Below are positions 21,688-33,689 of a stretch of 64,000 bases of DNA, one piece after another (the stretch's first letter is position 1; every line of letters starts with the position of its first letter). The DNA comes from Vitrella brassicaformis (lineage: Eukaryota; Sar; Vitrellaceae), in the NCBI GenBank assembly GCA_001179505.1, contig CDMY01000225.1, positions 1-64,000 of the forward strand, in the 5' to 3' direction. The translations under genes were made by a program, and so were the position numbers. The notes beneath the pieces are model-generated. The model made no database searches, was not told where the DNA came from, and was given only the letters and a program-made list of their open reading frames with translations.

Positions 21688-24600
21688 CTAGCGGCCCTCA
21701 CTAATCGGCGCGTCAGCGAGACTGCCTGCAAAACAGAGCGGAGAAGGAAAGTCCGAGGGCGTGAGAGGCAATGTCCCATCGTGTGACCTTGCTCTGAGCA
21801 TGTATGCGGCGCTGCCCGTCTCATAGATGGACGCCGACTGACGCAGACGGTCTCGCAGACTACCTTGGTGCCTCAATGGCCCTTCATCTGTCTCTCCTTG
21901 CCCCCCACTGACCATGTCTCCAGTTGCCCCACCATCTTGCTGACCGTCATTGTCGCCCCCTCTTTGTTGTTCTTGCTGCTGCTGCTGCTGCTGCCACTGA
22001 GCCATCCAGTAGGCGAAGTACGGCAAGTAAGACGGATGGATGGGAGGATACGACGATGCCAAATCTGCCCCTTGTCCCGACGGCACCTGCTGAGGCATCA
22101 GCGTCACTGCCGGCATGGAGTGCCTCCCACCTCCAATTGCAGTGAAGGGCCGCGACATCCGTGGGATCTGCAGGTGAGTAGGCATTTGGGCGCTGGATGG
22201 CCTTCTCACATCCTGCTGTGCCAGCCACGAGCTCCACGCCATCAATCGGGGGTCGTTTGGGGGGAGCACAGCCTTCGGGCTGAAAGGCAGGAGTGCGTAA
22301 GGATGACGCGAGGACCGTTGGGTGGGGATGGGGGAGATGGGACGGGAGTGCAATGGAGACGACCGATAGGAAGGTCCCGATATCGTCACCGCACTCGGCG
22401 GCCGTGTGGAGCTCGGCAACCGTGTTGACGTTATGTTCGAAGGGTGTCGCGAGGGCTTCTGGGCCATCCGCTTCGGCGGGTGCTGTCTCCTTGACAATTC
22501 GAGTCCAGTAGCTGACGCCGATGCCGACAGCGGCCTATTGTTTGCCTTCAATTCCTGCTCCTCAGGGATGTCCTCCAACAAGTATGGCGGCAACGTCATT
22601 GGCGGTGGGCTGGGTGCAGGGGCCGACACAGGCCGGCCTGGGGAGGTTGTCGCCCGCTTGCCAGATCTCTGGGAGGGCGGGACGGCCGCGCGGACGATGG
22701 AAGGCGCGGAGACTTGCCTAATAGAACGGAGAGAGGACGATGAAATCATGTTTTTGCTGCTTTCATCTTACCTTTTCATGGAGCGCTCGGGCACCGACAA
22801 CGACGAGGCAGCCATCCGAGAGTCTTGTGGGGCTATCTCGCTTCTGGATGACCGACTTGCCGTCGCGCTCTGCGGTCTCAGTGTGGTCCGCGAGGCGCGA
22901 GTGGTGTATGTTGGCCGAGCCGACAAGAACAAAGGTGTGTTAATGTAGCCAGACAGCAAGGCCATCGGCTGGCCGCCGCCTGTGTTTGGCCTCGGGGAAT
23001 AGCCGGCTTGCGATGCGTCGGCACTGAGAGGGCGGAGGGTCCGTCTCCCTCCGCGTGGGGCGGTGTCGACTGTGGTGGGCTGGCCCTTCCACAACAGTGC
23101 CAGCTCCTGCATCGATCAACCGATGACAAGAGAATACACAGTATGTGGGTCGTTGTGAGTGTATGTGAGGTGCACCTGAACTGCTCTGGCTTCGTCGGGG
23201 GGCAGGTCGTCAAAGAGCTCTTCCTCCTTAGAGGCCTCGTGATCGAGCGCCGCCCGGCCCACAGGACTCTCGTCGTGCAGCAACGCACTCGGAATCGCCG
23301 TCGACTCCTGCAGGCGAAAGATGAGCAAGAAGGTGACGAGGTGGATAACTCTTTTCTTTTGTCGTCTCTCACCTGTCTCAGTGCCATGAAAGTGTCCATG
23401 TCTTCCGTCCAATCTGGAGCATAGGATCCTGCCTGGAAGCAGTCAAGCCACTCGCTGGGGAGGGGCAGGCTGTTGCTGTAAGGGATCAGAGGCAGATACG
23501 CGTCGCGGCAAGGAGACACCCTATACACACAGACATGAAAAGGGGAGGGATGTGTGAAGGGGTGCAGGGTTTCCCTCCTCGATGACCTGAGGTATTGAGT
23601 GGGAACTTGCAAGTCCTTCTGCAACCCCAGTGTCAGCTTCAGCGAAGCACCGCCGTACCGCCGAGAAAACAAGAAGACATACGTCTGCTGCTTGGCATAA
23701 GACACGCTCTGAAGCCTACATACGCAGGGACACGATTCATTCAAAAATCTTTCCCGCCTCCCCACCCACGTGCACCTTGAGAGCGACAGGCTGCCCATGG
23801 CCAGCACCCGCTGTCCCTGCCGCAGACGACCGCCAACGAGCAACGACCCGGTCTTGGACGAAGCCGCCAGGAGGCTGCAGCACAGGAGACGAGAGGAGAA
23901 ATCCACTTTAGTGTCTCCGTTGATTGGTTTCACTTACCCTGGAGCGATGTCTGATTCCTCCCTGAACCTGCTGCTCTCGGAGTCCTTGTCGTTGATTACC
24001 GCCTCTGGTGGGAGGACCTGCAACCGAGGAAGGCGTAAAAGGCTCTGGATGGTCAAACTGACACAGCGGGAGACAGCACATCAGTGCCCACGCACCTGTA
24101 CAAGGAATAGCTCGAGCCCCTCTTCGCGGAAGAGATCGTGAAACAGAGGCTCCTTCGAGAAGATGTACTTGACCACCAGCCGATTGATGTGCGTCTGCAC
24201 AAATATATCAGTCCGCCGAACCCATAGATACCAAGGACACCACGACAAATGCATGGAGTGCACGGCACCGGGTCTGTGGCGAGCACGTCGATGGGGATTC
24301 TGCGTGTCTGCCCAAAGAGTTTCATCACGATAATCAGTTTGGACGTCAGTGACCGCTTTCGCAAGTCGGCCGTGAGCTCCTCAATCGTGTGGAAGAACAG
24401 CATCTGGACAGATCAAGCATCGGCCATCCAACAACGCTTTTTCTCCAGCCTTGTACGTACCATTCTCCATTGGTACAGCTTTGCCGGCAGCGGCGCGGCT
24501 GAGGGACTCATCCCTTCCTGCAGACCGTACAAGTGGGCATCAAGCACACACGGAAATAAGCAAGGATAATCCTATAGTCGATCACCTTGAAGGCGACGGT

Positions 24601-27600
24601 GCTGACAGCCTCGCCGCCCTTGATGTTGCGGATCATGCTCTGCACCTTCTCTTGGTCCACCCCCTTCCGCTCCCTGTCAGTCCCCTGAGATGCATAGGAC
24701 ACATTGTTCATTCACACATGTCCGACGGCGCGACTCTGCTCCTGGTCGCACCGACCCTTTTTTGCTTCCTCTCCGACGCCCGCACGGTCTCTGTCGCCCT
24801 GGCGAACATCCTCGAGGAGGGCGTGCTGGCGAGTATCGACGCTCGGTGCCGTGGCTGCTTCGACAGGCTCAGACGGGGCCTGCTCTTCCTTCTCGCCGGC
24901 AACGCAACGGCCTTGCTCTCGTCTCCCATCCTCGATGCGGCCCGGGACCTCATCCTGGTGCAGACAGACAGGCAGACAGACAGACAGTGACAACGATGGG
25001 TGCTGGCAGGTGGCTGTTGTTTGTCTTTTTGCTCGGTCGGTTACTGTTCGGTTGCCGGCTGCTGCATGGATTTGATGAGCTGGCCGCGCTGGTCCTTGAG
25101 TCTGTCGATGCGGTTGGCGAACTCGGGCTTGCCGAGATCCCGCTCGGGCGTGTTCTCCAAATGATCGTACAGCTGGAAGAAAAAATGGTCACGCAGCGAC
25201 GACCGCGTCTGATTGGTCCATTGATGAACACCCAACAGACAGGGGCACGTGGGCAGCAAATGACGTGCGTAGAGTAGGTTTTCTGTAGCATTTGTTACAT
25301 ACGCGAATGGAGTCGATGACGCCTGTGAAGAGAGAGCAGTCATCAGAGAGGTCGGCATCTTTCCGGGGGTGCAACTGTACACTGCTGCGGTCGTCACTCG
25401 CTCTCAAAAAGGGGGCGGTCCTCATCTCAATCTGCACACAGACGCATCAAAAGACGGCTTCGTGTCTCGGTGCCATCATCAGCAGTGCCTGGCTGACCTC
25501 GATCAGCTCCCTCTCAGCTCGATACAGCGAGAAGCATGTCTGGCAGACGGGCAGCTGGGCACTGAGGCGGTCCGACGACATGTACGGGTCGCAGTGGGTG
25601 AGTATCTCGAGGTCGAGGCCCCGCTTGCGCATGTGATGAAGCATCTCGAGCATCATCCGGCCGTTCATGCGCTTGCGGAGGAGGCGCTTGTCCTGCACGA
25701 TGCCGCACGACTCGCACTTGCTCTGCACCTTCTTGTCGTCCAAACTGCATAACCCACCACACAATGCTTTGTCTGTCTGTGTGATGGTCTGCCTGCACAC
25801 CTTCGCAGGACTTTTGGCTGTCGTTCCCGTTCAGCCTGCTCTTGATCCTCATCAAGGATGTCCTCTTCGCCACTGCACATGTAAGAGCTTGAGTTGCCGT
25901 TCGTTCCATCTATGTTGCTGCATTGCCTGCCTTTTCGCATCACTCACATGGCAGCCACAACGCCTGAGGGAACCCAATGCGGGTGGACGCGAAAGGCCTT
26001 GACCTGGAGGAACACCCAACCTCTCTCGCCATTGATCGCATCGACTACCAGCTCCTCAAGACGCATCCTGGCGGGGCAAGACAGAACAGAAAAAACGGTG
26101 AGACACAACACTCGTCCGCTTACTTGAAGAACCTCTGGGTGAAGTAGAAGATCCGCCTTGCGATTTCTGCGGGCTGGCCGATGGTCGACCCGGCCACTGG
26201 ATAGACGCGGAACGTCTCGGTCAGTCCACTCTTCGGCTATCAATGGGGACCTCACGCAGCAAGAAACAGGACACAGCCGCAAGCAATGACACAGTCAGTG
26301 AGGGATGACCTCTCATCCACTCTGTGTGAGTGAGGACCGCGGCTCACCAGAGGGGCGTTGTCGACTGACACGGTGCACTGGGCTGTCAGGTCGCCGCCAT
26401 ACTCTTTGGTTTGCTCTGGTGAGAGGAGGTTGACCAGTGTGAAGCCGTAGGGAGCCTTTGTCGCCCTTTCAGAACGAGAAAGGCACAAGACAGTGGATGC
26501 GAATGTCAGTTGATCTCTCACCTCCATGCCACTCTCGTGAGCTGGAAGCGCCGACTGCCCTTTGGGGGCACAAACGCCTGATGGAGGGAAGGAACTCGAT
26601 GGTAGTAAACAAGTCTGAGGCGACAAAGGTACCTGGTAAACACACTCACTTCCCGGTTCGGTCGATGCGAGGGTGTTAAGGTCTAACACACGCACACTGA
26701 CGCGGAGCAGCAATAAAAAGGGAGGCGTGAAACGTGGACACGTTTGTGTCTCCGACTGACCTATTGCTCTGTGGCGCGTTGAATTTCGGTTGTTTCATGA
26801 CGACGACCGGCCTGGTGAGGAACTCCTTCATGGCCATTTTAGCGTCGATGTTCCTCTCCGCTGCACGCTGTCGCGCCTCTACCATGAATCGAGCCTCTGA
26901 CCAGACGCATTGCGGCAAATTGACACATTTCGGTTGTTTCCCTTCTTTTTTCAACTCACCGACTTCCTCCTCCATGACTTTGACGGCGTTGAAGTCCAGC
27001 TCGACAGAGCAGCTCAGCCGGTGAGGCAGCGGGGCAGAGGACATGTCGGCCTGTGGTGTGCGGTCCTTGGCTGCGGCGACATCTGGCGTGTTGCGGATCA
27101 TGAATTTCTCAGAGGCCGTGCAGTAGACGGTGTCCTGACAAGGAATGGGAACGAGTGTCATCGGCGTTTGTCGAGTCGAGTCCACTGTCCCTTGTCAGTC
27201 AGTCAGTCAGTCACCGGTACGGGCACATTGAGCCGCTTGAACGTTTGTTCGATCTCTTCCGCGTCCCTCAGCCCTCGGGGGCCGTACAAAAGGCCCTTCC
27301 ACCAACCAAACGCTGCAGCCGGGAAACAAGCGCATGAGCACCGGTGGCCTAGACACCTGTCCTGTCCTCTCGTCATCTACCTGGCCTTGTGGGGAGGTCA
27401 TCGTAGTAGGACGGTTTGTCTGGCTGAAAGGTGAACCTGCACGAACATTTTGCAGAGGAAGACAGACATCTGGAACATTGAAATGCGTACTTGTTGATGA
27501 ATGTCAGCCTCCTGGAGGCTTGGCCCTTCTCAATCACACCCGCCCTGCAGCAGAGCCACACGAATCAACACTTCAAGCCAGGAGACGGCGTACCAGATCA

Positions 27601-27832
27601 TTGTACCCACCGATCACTTGTTGTCTGCGGCGAGATCAGCGCAGCGGCTCTCTTCTTGATATCTGCGATGATGGCACGCTGTGCACTCGGGAGGGCTTTG
27701 GCAGCCGACTCCAACTCGCGGAGATCAGCAGCCCTACACAAACGAAAGTCGCAGGACAAAGAATGAGCAGAAAACCATATGAACGATCAATACGCCATCA
27801 GTGTGTACCACTTACGTCAGGAATGTCGCCAT
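21688..27832 (-). CDS. Large unrecognised multi-exon protein with CxxC motifs
   Basis: Start MATFLT at 27832 (exon 27832-27816). The first five exons join with exact phases: 27733-27611, about 27547-27493, about 27437-27383 and about 27312-27217 (SYYDDLPTRPAFGWWKGLLY). About 20 exons follow. Landmarks: ERNIDAKMAMKEFLTRPVVV (about 26860); RRIFYFTQRFFK (about 26130); KCESCGIVQDK and PVCQTCFSLY (about 25720-25530), two CxxC pairs likely to bind zinc; LVVKYIFSKEPLFHDLFREE (about 24170); and LPSEWLDCFQ (about 23460). A Ser/Pro/Gln-rich C-terminal exon of about 350 residues ends at 21688. Single gene status is inferred from same-strand, closely spaced exons and the lack of any internal start-stop gap; not every junction was verified. 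A structural or flagellar role is possible but unproven. Confidence 0.6.
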
Positions 27833-27935
27833 CCTTTGCGTCGACCGACGTCCCCAATTTTCGAGCGTCCTCAAAAAAAGTCGAGATGCGAGCTAAGCAG
27901 CCGATCGCCTCAGAATTTCAGTCGTTTTTCGCGCT
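27833..27935. promoter_or_regulatory. Very short divergent promoter
   Basis: Only 103 bases separate the start at 27832 (-) from that at 27936 (+). It contains CCCCAATTTTCGAG, an A7 run and TTTTTCGCGC. No telobox or TATA motif is visible. Confidence 0.5.
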
Positions 27936-29454
27936 ATGGAGGACTGTGAGCATCGTAAGTGCCCTCTTGATGAGGATGGTGCCGGCGCCGATGCGCGAGA
28001 GGAGGTGATGGACCGCAATGATGAGGAGATGGAGGACGCACAGGTCAAACAGGTAGGTCCCAGGGGCTGCATCATGACCCTAGAGAGGCCTTCATGACGG
28101 CCGAAGGAAAGCCGCAAGGCGGCATCATCCCTCTGCTGCCCAAACGTGACGCGCGCTGCGTTTTGATTTTTCTCAGGCTGCTGGGAAGTGTGTGAGTATC
28201 AAGGACGTCGTTAAGGTCCTGTTGCCGAAGGGCTGCCCACTCATGATAACGGGTGAGGCCGCTGCACAGCTCTTTGTGCCCACGCGCCCCATCCCGTCTC
28301 TTTGCCGTGCCTACGGCTCGATGGATCCTTCTCTTCTTTTGTGTTGCGTCGGTCTGTCGGTCTGTCGGTCTGTCAGTGTGTCGGCGTGATGCGGAGGGTC
28401 GCATTTCCAAGTTGAAGGTGCACTGGAGGATGGAGTTGTATCGCTTCAGGTTCCGCGTCAAAAACGGCGATGTCAAGGTGGGTCGCTGGATGGGCAACAC
28501 ACATCACACCCCACCTGAGAATGAGAAGGCATCGCTGCACAGCGTCCTTTGCCCTGCTCTCCTCTCGATTTGTGTGTGTGTGGTCAGGATGCGGTGTTGA
28601 AGGCGATTGAGCAGGCCAACAAACGTGCCTGCCTGCTGGCCAAGCCCCGGATGAAGAAGGAGGAGTATCTGACCCGACTCGACCAGTATGAGTGGACGCC
28701 ATATGGACCCATCCCCAAGGACGGCAATACCCATGCCCCCGCGGCCGCTGCGGCTGCTGCGGCTGGCCCACCGATCAACCGGGAGGAAGAGGTGAGCTAC
28801 CCAGTGAGATGGGGGGAAAAGAAACACGTGCAGGTTTATGCTGATCTGTGTGCATCATGACAGGACGAGAATCAGGCGATGCTGCCCCCACCGCTGCCCC
28901 CGCTGCTGCCCCCTCTGCTGCCCCCTCTGCTGCCCCCTCTGCTGCCGCCGCTGTTCGACGAGTCACCCATGGAACTGCCCGCCAACCCCCTCCCCCCACC
29001 CCTGCCCAACCNNNNNNNNNNNNNNNNNNNNNNNNNNNNNNNNNNNNNNNNNNNNNNNNNNNNNNNNNNNNNNNNNNNNNNNNNNNNNNNNNNNNNNNNN
29101 NNNNNNNNNNNNNNNNNNNNNNNNNNNNNNNNNNNNNNNNNNNNNNNNNNNNNNNNNNNNNNNNNNNNNNNNNNNNNNNNNNNNNNNNNNNNNNNNNNNN
29201 NNNNNNNNNNNNNNNNNNNNNNNNNNNNNNNNNNNNNNNNNNNNNNNNNNNNNNNNNNNNNNNNNNNNNNNNNNNNNNNNNNNNNNNNNNNNNNNNNNNN
29301 NNNNNNNNNNNGCCCAACCTGTCACCCCCACCCCCACCCCCACCCCCCGCACCGCAAAAGGCCACCTTCTACGAGCTCCTCAGCGACCTCCTGCCCATAC
29401 CCAAGGAGGGCGGACGGGCGTTTCCCGTGGGGTAAGTCAGAGGCACGACACACA

Positions 29455-29487
<33 letters not shown>

Positions 29488-32297
29488 TGGCACCTCCACC
29501 GTCTGTGGTGTTGTGTTGTGTTGGTGCAGCGTCAATCGTGTGTACGGTCGCAATGGCGCCACGCGAGCGTTCCGTGTGGGTTTCTCACGTGAGAACGCCC
29601 CCCCGTCGACCAACGTCCAAGTCGAGGGCAACGACACCACTGCGGCGGCCATGGAGGCCATCAAGCTGCGCAACCAGCATGCCAAGAAGCTCGGCCTTCC
29701 CCTCTTCGACGAGGCCGAGTGTGCCGCTGTGTTTGAGGAGATCGACTGGAGCATCCGCGACCCCAAGAACAGGGGCGGCTTCAAAGGCGCGTTGCCGGGG
29801 GCTGGGGGAGGCAAGAAGGGCAAGAGGGCCGGTGCTTCAGCGGCACGGGGGTCACCGGCTGTGTCGCCAGCACCGTCGCCCCGCGACCGTGTCAAGGTCA
29901 AGCGCGAGGCTAAAAACGAGCACCAGGAGCACCAGCCGAAGCAGAAGCAGAAGCAGACCGCCAAGGAGAAGCAGCCAGAGGTGCCGTCGTCTGCGCACGG
30001 CGCCGGTCGCCATGCCGGCAACGCTGCGGCTGCTGCGGCTGCTGCGGCTGGTGGTGGTGCGGATGGTGGGCCTGAGCGTGAGGAGATCGAGGCCGCCGTG
30101 AGCTGCACCCAGCAGAAGGCGCTGTGGGCGAGTTTGAGTGAGCGTTTGGTGGAGGAGCTGAGGGGCCACGGGACGCCGTCGACCAACGCGTCCGAGCTGG
30201 CCATATTCCCCATGATCAACCGGGGTGACAGGTCAGTGAGTGAGAGAGCTGAGGGAGGGAGGATGGGTTGGCATTCCCTCATGTGTGTTGTTTGTGTGGG
30301 TGGGTTGATGCAGTGAGGGCCCGTATGAGGGCTTCAGCTTCAAAGTTGGTGAGGTGGTCAAGGACTTCCGTGTGGACGACCGCTGGTATAGGGGTGCACT
30401 CCGGTGAGCAACACGGACACACAGACAGACAGACAGACAGACACACGGAGACGCCTTCGCCCACATGTGTCTGTGTCTGTCTGTCCGTGTGTCAGCCGTT
30501 GTTTGTCGTATCGCAATGAGGTTGCGGAGCAGCATGGCCTGCGCAAGCTGGACTGGGACCGGACCAAGGACCTCCTCGCCGACGAGGACTGGAACAAGTG
30601 GCCGGACAAACGAGACTGGCAGCCATTCGTCAGGGTACGTAGAGACGCCAGCACAGCACAGCACAGCATAATGTCACATCCCTCCCTCCCTCGTGTCCTG
30701 TTGCGTGTATGGCTTCGTGCAGGAGTCCCCCGTCCGCTCCCTCCTCTCGCCGTTCGACCTCCCCATCGGCCCCCGCCCTGCTCGCGGCCGCCCTGACTGC
30801 CAGCCACCGCCCCCACCCCCTCCCCCACCCAAACAAGAACCCATCTCCCGCCCAAACCAAAAACACAAGAAACAATCCAAACCAGCAGCGGCAGCCGCAG
30901 CGGCGGCATCGGCCTCCAGCGGCGCCGAGCCGACGAGAGCCGCGGTGCTGGCGTGTCTGCAAGAGCTCAAGGATACGGTCAAGAAGAGCAGCCAGTTCGG
31001 CATCCAGAAGGACAACGAGCGCTCTAAGCTGCGGGTCATCATGCGTGGAGACGACAACCGAGTCCGCGACAGCAAGAGCTTCGAGATCTCCGGCAAGGGA
31101 CTGCGGGAGGCACTGGCGTACCGCGCTCAGCTGGCCAAGCGCCTCAAGGTGCCGCAGCTGCGTGACGTGGACGAAATATGTCGCAAGCACTTGGAGGGCA
31201 GTGCCGACGGGGGCCGTGGTGGTGGTGTCGAGGAGGGGCCGGGAGAGGGAGAGGGAGGTGTAGAGGGGGAGGAGCGTGATGGTGTGAGCGAGAGGGGTGA
31301 GAGGGGCGAGAAGGTTGGCAAGAGTGGGACGGGTGTGAGGGGCCGGCAGCGGCCCTTGGACGCGCGGAAGCTGCGCGATGCGGTGCGGTCGTTCATCGGC
31401 AAGACGAAGCCGGAGCACCGCCCCAACATCACGTGTGCCGAAGTCATGTAAGTGGCCACACAGACAGACAGACAGAGATGCGGATGTGCACGAGGGTCTA
31501 TCTATGTTATCTGTCTTGACGTGTGTATGTGTGTGGTGTGCAGGGATGCGTTGTCGGCCAAGTACCAGGTGGATCTGTCGGGCGAGGAGGAGACCATCCA
31601 GCGTCACATCACTCGCATACTCGCCAACAACCAGGCCAACGGGTGAGGCCACGCACAAGACACTCAACAACACACCGGACACACCTGCAGGCACACACAA
31701 CACACAAATGTACATGTCCCTCCTCTGTCAGTGGCGGCCCATCGCTCACCGACCGCGTTGCCCCCTCCAAGGTCAAGATGAATCGCAAGCGCAAGGCGGA
31801 CAATCCATACGCCAACGAGCCGCTGCACAAGGCGCCCCATGTGACGCCGACCAGTGACGTCAACATGATGGCCAACGAGGGGGAGGGCGCGGGCGTGGGT
31901 GCGGGCTTCCTGCCTGCCTTGGGTTTGGCCGGCGTTGGCGGTGGTGGCCACAATGGCCCAGGAGGTATTGCTGCCCAGGAGGATGCCGATATGGAGGACG
32001 GGTGAGAAAGGACGGCTGTGGGCATGGTTGCCTGACGGAAAATGCACATGTGTGTGTGCGTTGGTCTTGGTTCAGTGAGGGTCGTGAGGAGGGCGGCGCC
32101 GGCGATAACAGGGATACTGACATGGAGGATGCCAATGCATCGGGTGAGTGGGGGGTGAGTGGGTGGGCACATGCCATGTGACCAGAGTCGCTGTTGGCAG
32201 TGGGTGCATCTCGTTGTGTGTGTGTGTGTGTGTGTGTGTGTCAGGTGTTAAGATGGGTGAGGTGGGCCAGGCCACCAGTACGCAGCAACGCATCTGA
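27936..32297 (+). CDS. ApiAP2-like repeat protein with DEK-C-like domain
   Basis: Thirteen exons with consistent phases: 27936-28052, 28177-28252, 28377-28477, 28588-28791, 28864-29431 (contains the gap), 29530-30231, about 30315-30402, about 30496-30633, about 30721-31448, about 31544-31643, about 31732-32001, about 32076-32141 and about 32244-32297. Four units look AP2-like: a basic strand followed by a helix with A..A..R: ELYRFRFRVKNGDVK, RNGATRAFRVGFSREN, FSFKVGEVVKDFRVDD and KLRVIMRGDDNRVRDSKSFE. A DEK-C-like domain spans LRDAVRSFIGKTKPEHRPNI to QRHITRILAN. The basic stretch KVKMNRKRKAD looks like a nuclear signal, and the acidic tail has two DMED motifs. A nuclear DNA- or chromatin-binding role is inferred. 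The AP2 assignment is tentative; the DEK-C match is stronger. Confidence 0.7.
28877..28955 (+). repeat. CTGCCCCCT minisatellite encoding poly-Pro/Leu
   Basis: Tandem CTGCCCCCTCTGC-type units inside an exon encode repeated PPLLPP. It sits just before the assembly gap and probably caused it. Confidence 0.85.
29012..29311. other. Assembly gap of 300 N within an exon
   Basis: Exactly 300 N. The left flank ends CTGCCCAACC and the right flank begins GCCCAACCTG, so the two sides share GCCCAACC. Both flanks are proline-rich coding sequence, and the reading frame across the gap cannot be known. Confidence 0.98.
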
Positions 32298-32843
32298 CCT
32301 GGCCCAGCCCGACCTGATATCATCTCGACCGATACTCACTCTATCCAGTAGATATATACGTACATACAAACATTCATACCTGTGTCGATACGTACAGGGC
32401 GGGGGGAATGCATGAATGGCCAGGTGTCTTTTCTAGTCGTACGATGGCTGCATGCATTCATTCCTTGGTGCGTGCGCGTGCGTGTGTGTGCGGATGGATG
32501 TGCGTGTTTGTGTGCGATTGGACGGCTAGTGACGACTGTAATTCATGTGAACGTCTCATATCCATGTATGCCGAAAGGTCCCCACCTATGCACACGCGGC
32601 AGGCAGGCAGTCAGGCAGGCAGGCAGGCAGTAACATTAACATGCGTTGGACCACACACGAATGAATGCACACGAATTGCCTGCACCCACCACCGCACCCT
32701 TCCACCTCTGTACACTAGCTGCACACTGATCTTCACTCCGCCACACACAAGCCGAGTCGACCGACCACAGAACCGTGCATCCATCTTCCCATCCATCCAC
32801 CGCTGTACATTACCCCTGCCCTCCCTCCATCGCTGTTTATCCA
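32298..32843. other. Convergent spacer, nothing recognised
   Basis: Contains TA-rich sequence near 32345-32370 (a possible 3'-end signal) and (GGCA)n near 32598-32629. No exon. Confidence 0.6.
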
Positions 32844-33360
32844 TCACTTGGCCTCAGTCTTGGACCCATTCTCTACGCCTGACGGAAGAAGCCAACACAC
32901 AGACACACGATAACACACACATCCGCGCGGATCTGCGTGTGTATATGTGGAGCAACATACACATACCGCTGTTTGTCTTGTTGTTGCTGGAGCTATCGCC
33001 GTCCTTGCCCTCGTCAGACGCCACTGCAACACACACACAGACACCATCCATCCATCCATCCATCCAGTTTGATGGATGCCCTCCTCCCTCGCTGTGTGTG
33101 GAGTGCCCACCCGCATCCTCCGATTCGTTGGCTTTGGCCCTCTTGGCGCGGGGCATGTTGCCTTGCTTCTCCTGCATTACCTCCTTGATGCTCTCGTCCA
33201 GCTTCTCGATGGTGATATCCAGCATCGTCGTGTCCAGGCCGCGCTGCTGGTGGAGCCGCAGCGCTCGCTCGGCTTTCTCACGCTCCATCTGCAGGCGGGT
33301 CAGCCAGCCTGAAAGGCTCATGCCAGCAGGACGACCGAACAAGAGGCTAGGCGGATCCAT
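32844..33360 (-). CDS. Small coiled-coil protein
   Basis: Three exons: 33360 to about 33107, about 33024-32970 and 32879-32844, with GT-AG ends and consistent phases. Product about 115 residues. Start MDPPSLLFGRPAGMSLSGWL; an in-frame ATG five codons upstream (33375) is an alternative. The middle is a coiled coil (LQMEREKAERALRLHQQRGL, then IEKLDESIKEVMQEKQ), followed by a basic patch RAKRAKA and an acidic/polar tail ending GVENGSKTEAK. The basic patch and acidic tail would fit a nuclear or RNA-associated small protein, but I do not recognise the family. Divergent with the RING-TLDc gene. Confidence 0.65.
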
Positions 33361-33689
33361 CGCGAATCGACTCAATGAACGTGTTGGTTAAGGAGAACGT
33401 GTTAAGGAAATGGTGAATGCGGCCCGCAGATGGAAAACAGAACGAACGATTCAATCCATTGCAAGCTTGCGAGCTTAAATGGCTTCCTTGCCGCTTTCGG
33501 TCGCATTTGGCTTCCTTGGCGCCGTCAGGTAGCGGTGCGTTTCGGCAGTGACGCACTTTGCAGGAATCGTCACACAGCCTCCCTCTCTGACCTGATGATA
33601 GTGAGAGAGGGAGGCCAACAGTGGGCATACCAACACACACCTCAATGCCTTTCTTCTCCTGTCTGTGCATCTCAATGCAGGCGTGATTG

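Noticed and set aside
24712-24993. Arg/Glu-rich open frame as an independent small gene
   Set aside because: It lies on the coding strand between exons of the large minus gene and ends in a CAGA microsatellite; best treated as part of that gene.
21688-27832. Possible split into two or three separate genes
   Set aside because: No internal start with a stop upstream was clear, and exons are closely spaced on one strand; kept as one gene with lowered confidence.
29437-30282. 281-residue minus-strand open frame
   Set aside because: Antisense shadow of GC-rich coding sequence in the AP2/DEK-like gene; it carries no splice sites or domain.
28838-30316. 492-residue open frame across the gap on the plus strand
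   Set aside because: It counts N as coding and uses a different frame from the exon chain of the AP2/DEK-like gene before the gap; only part of it overlaps true exons.
32408-33391. 327-residue plus-strand open frame
   Set aside because: Spans a spacer and runs antisense to the three-exon gene at 32844-33360; composition is microsatellite-derived.
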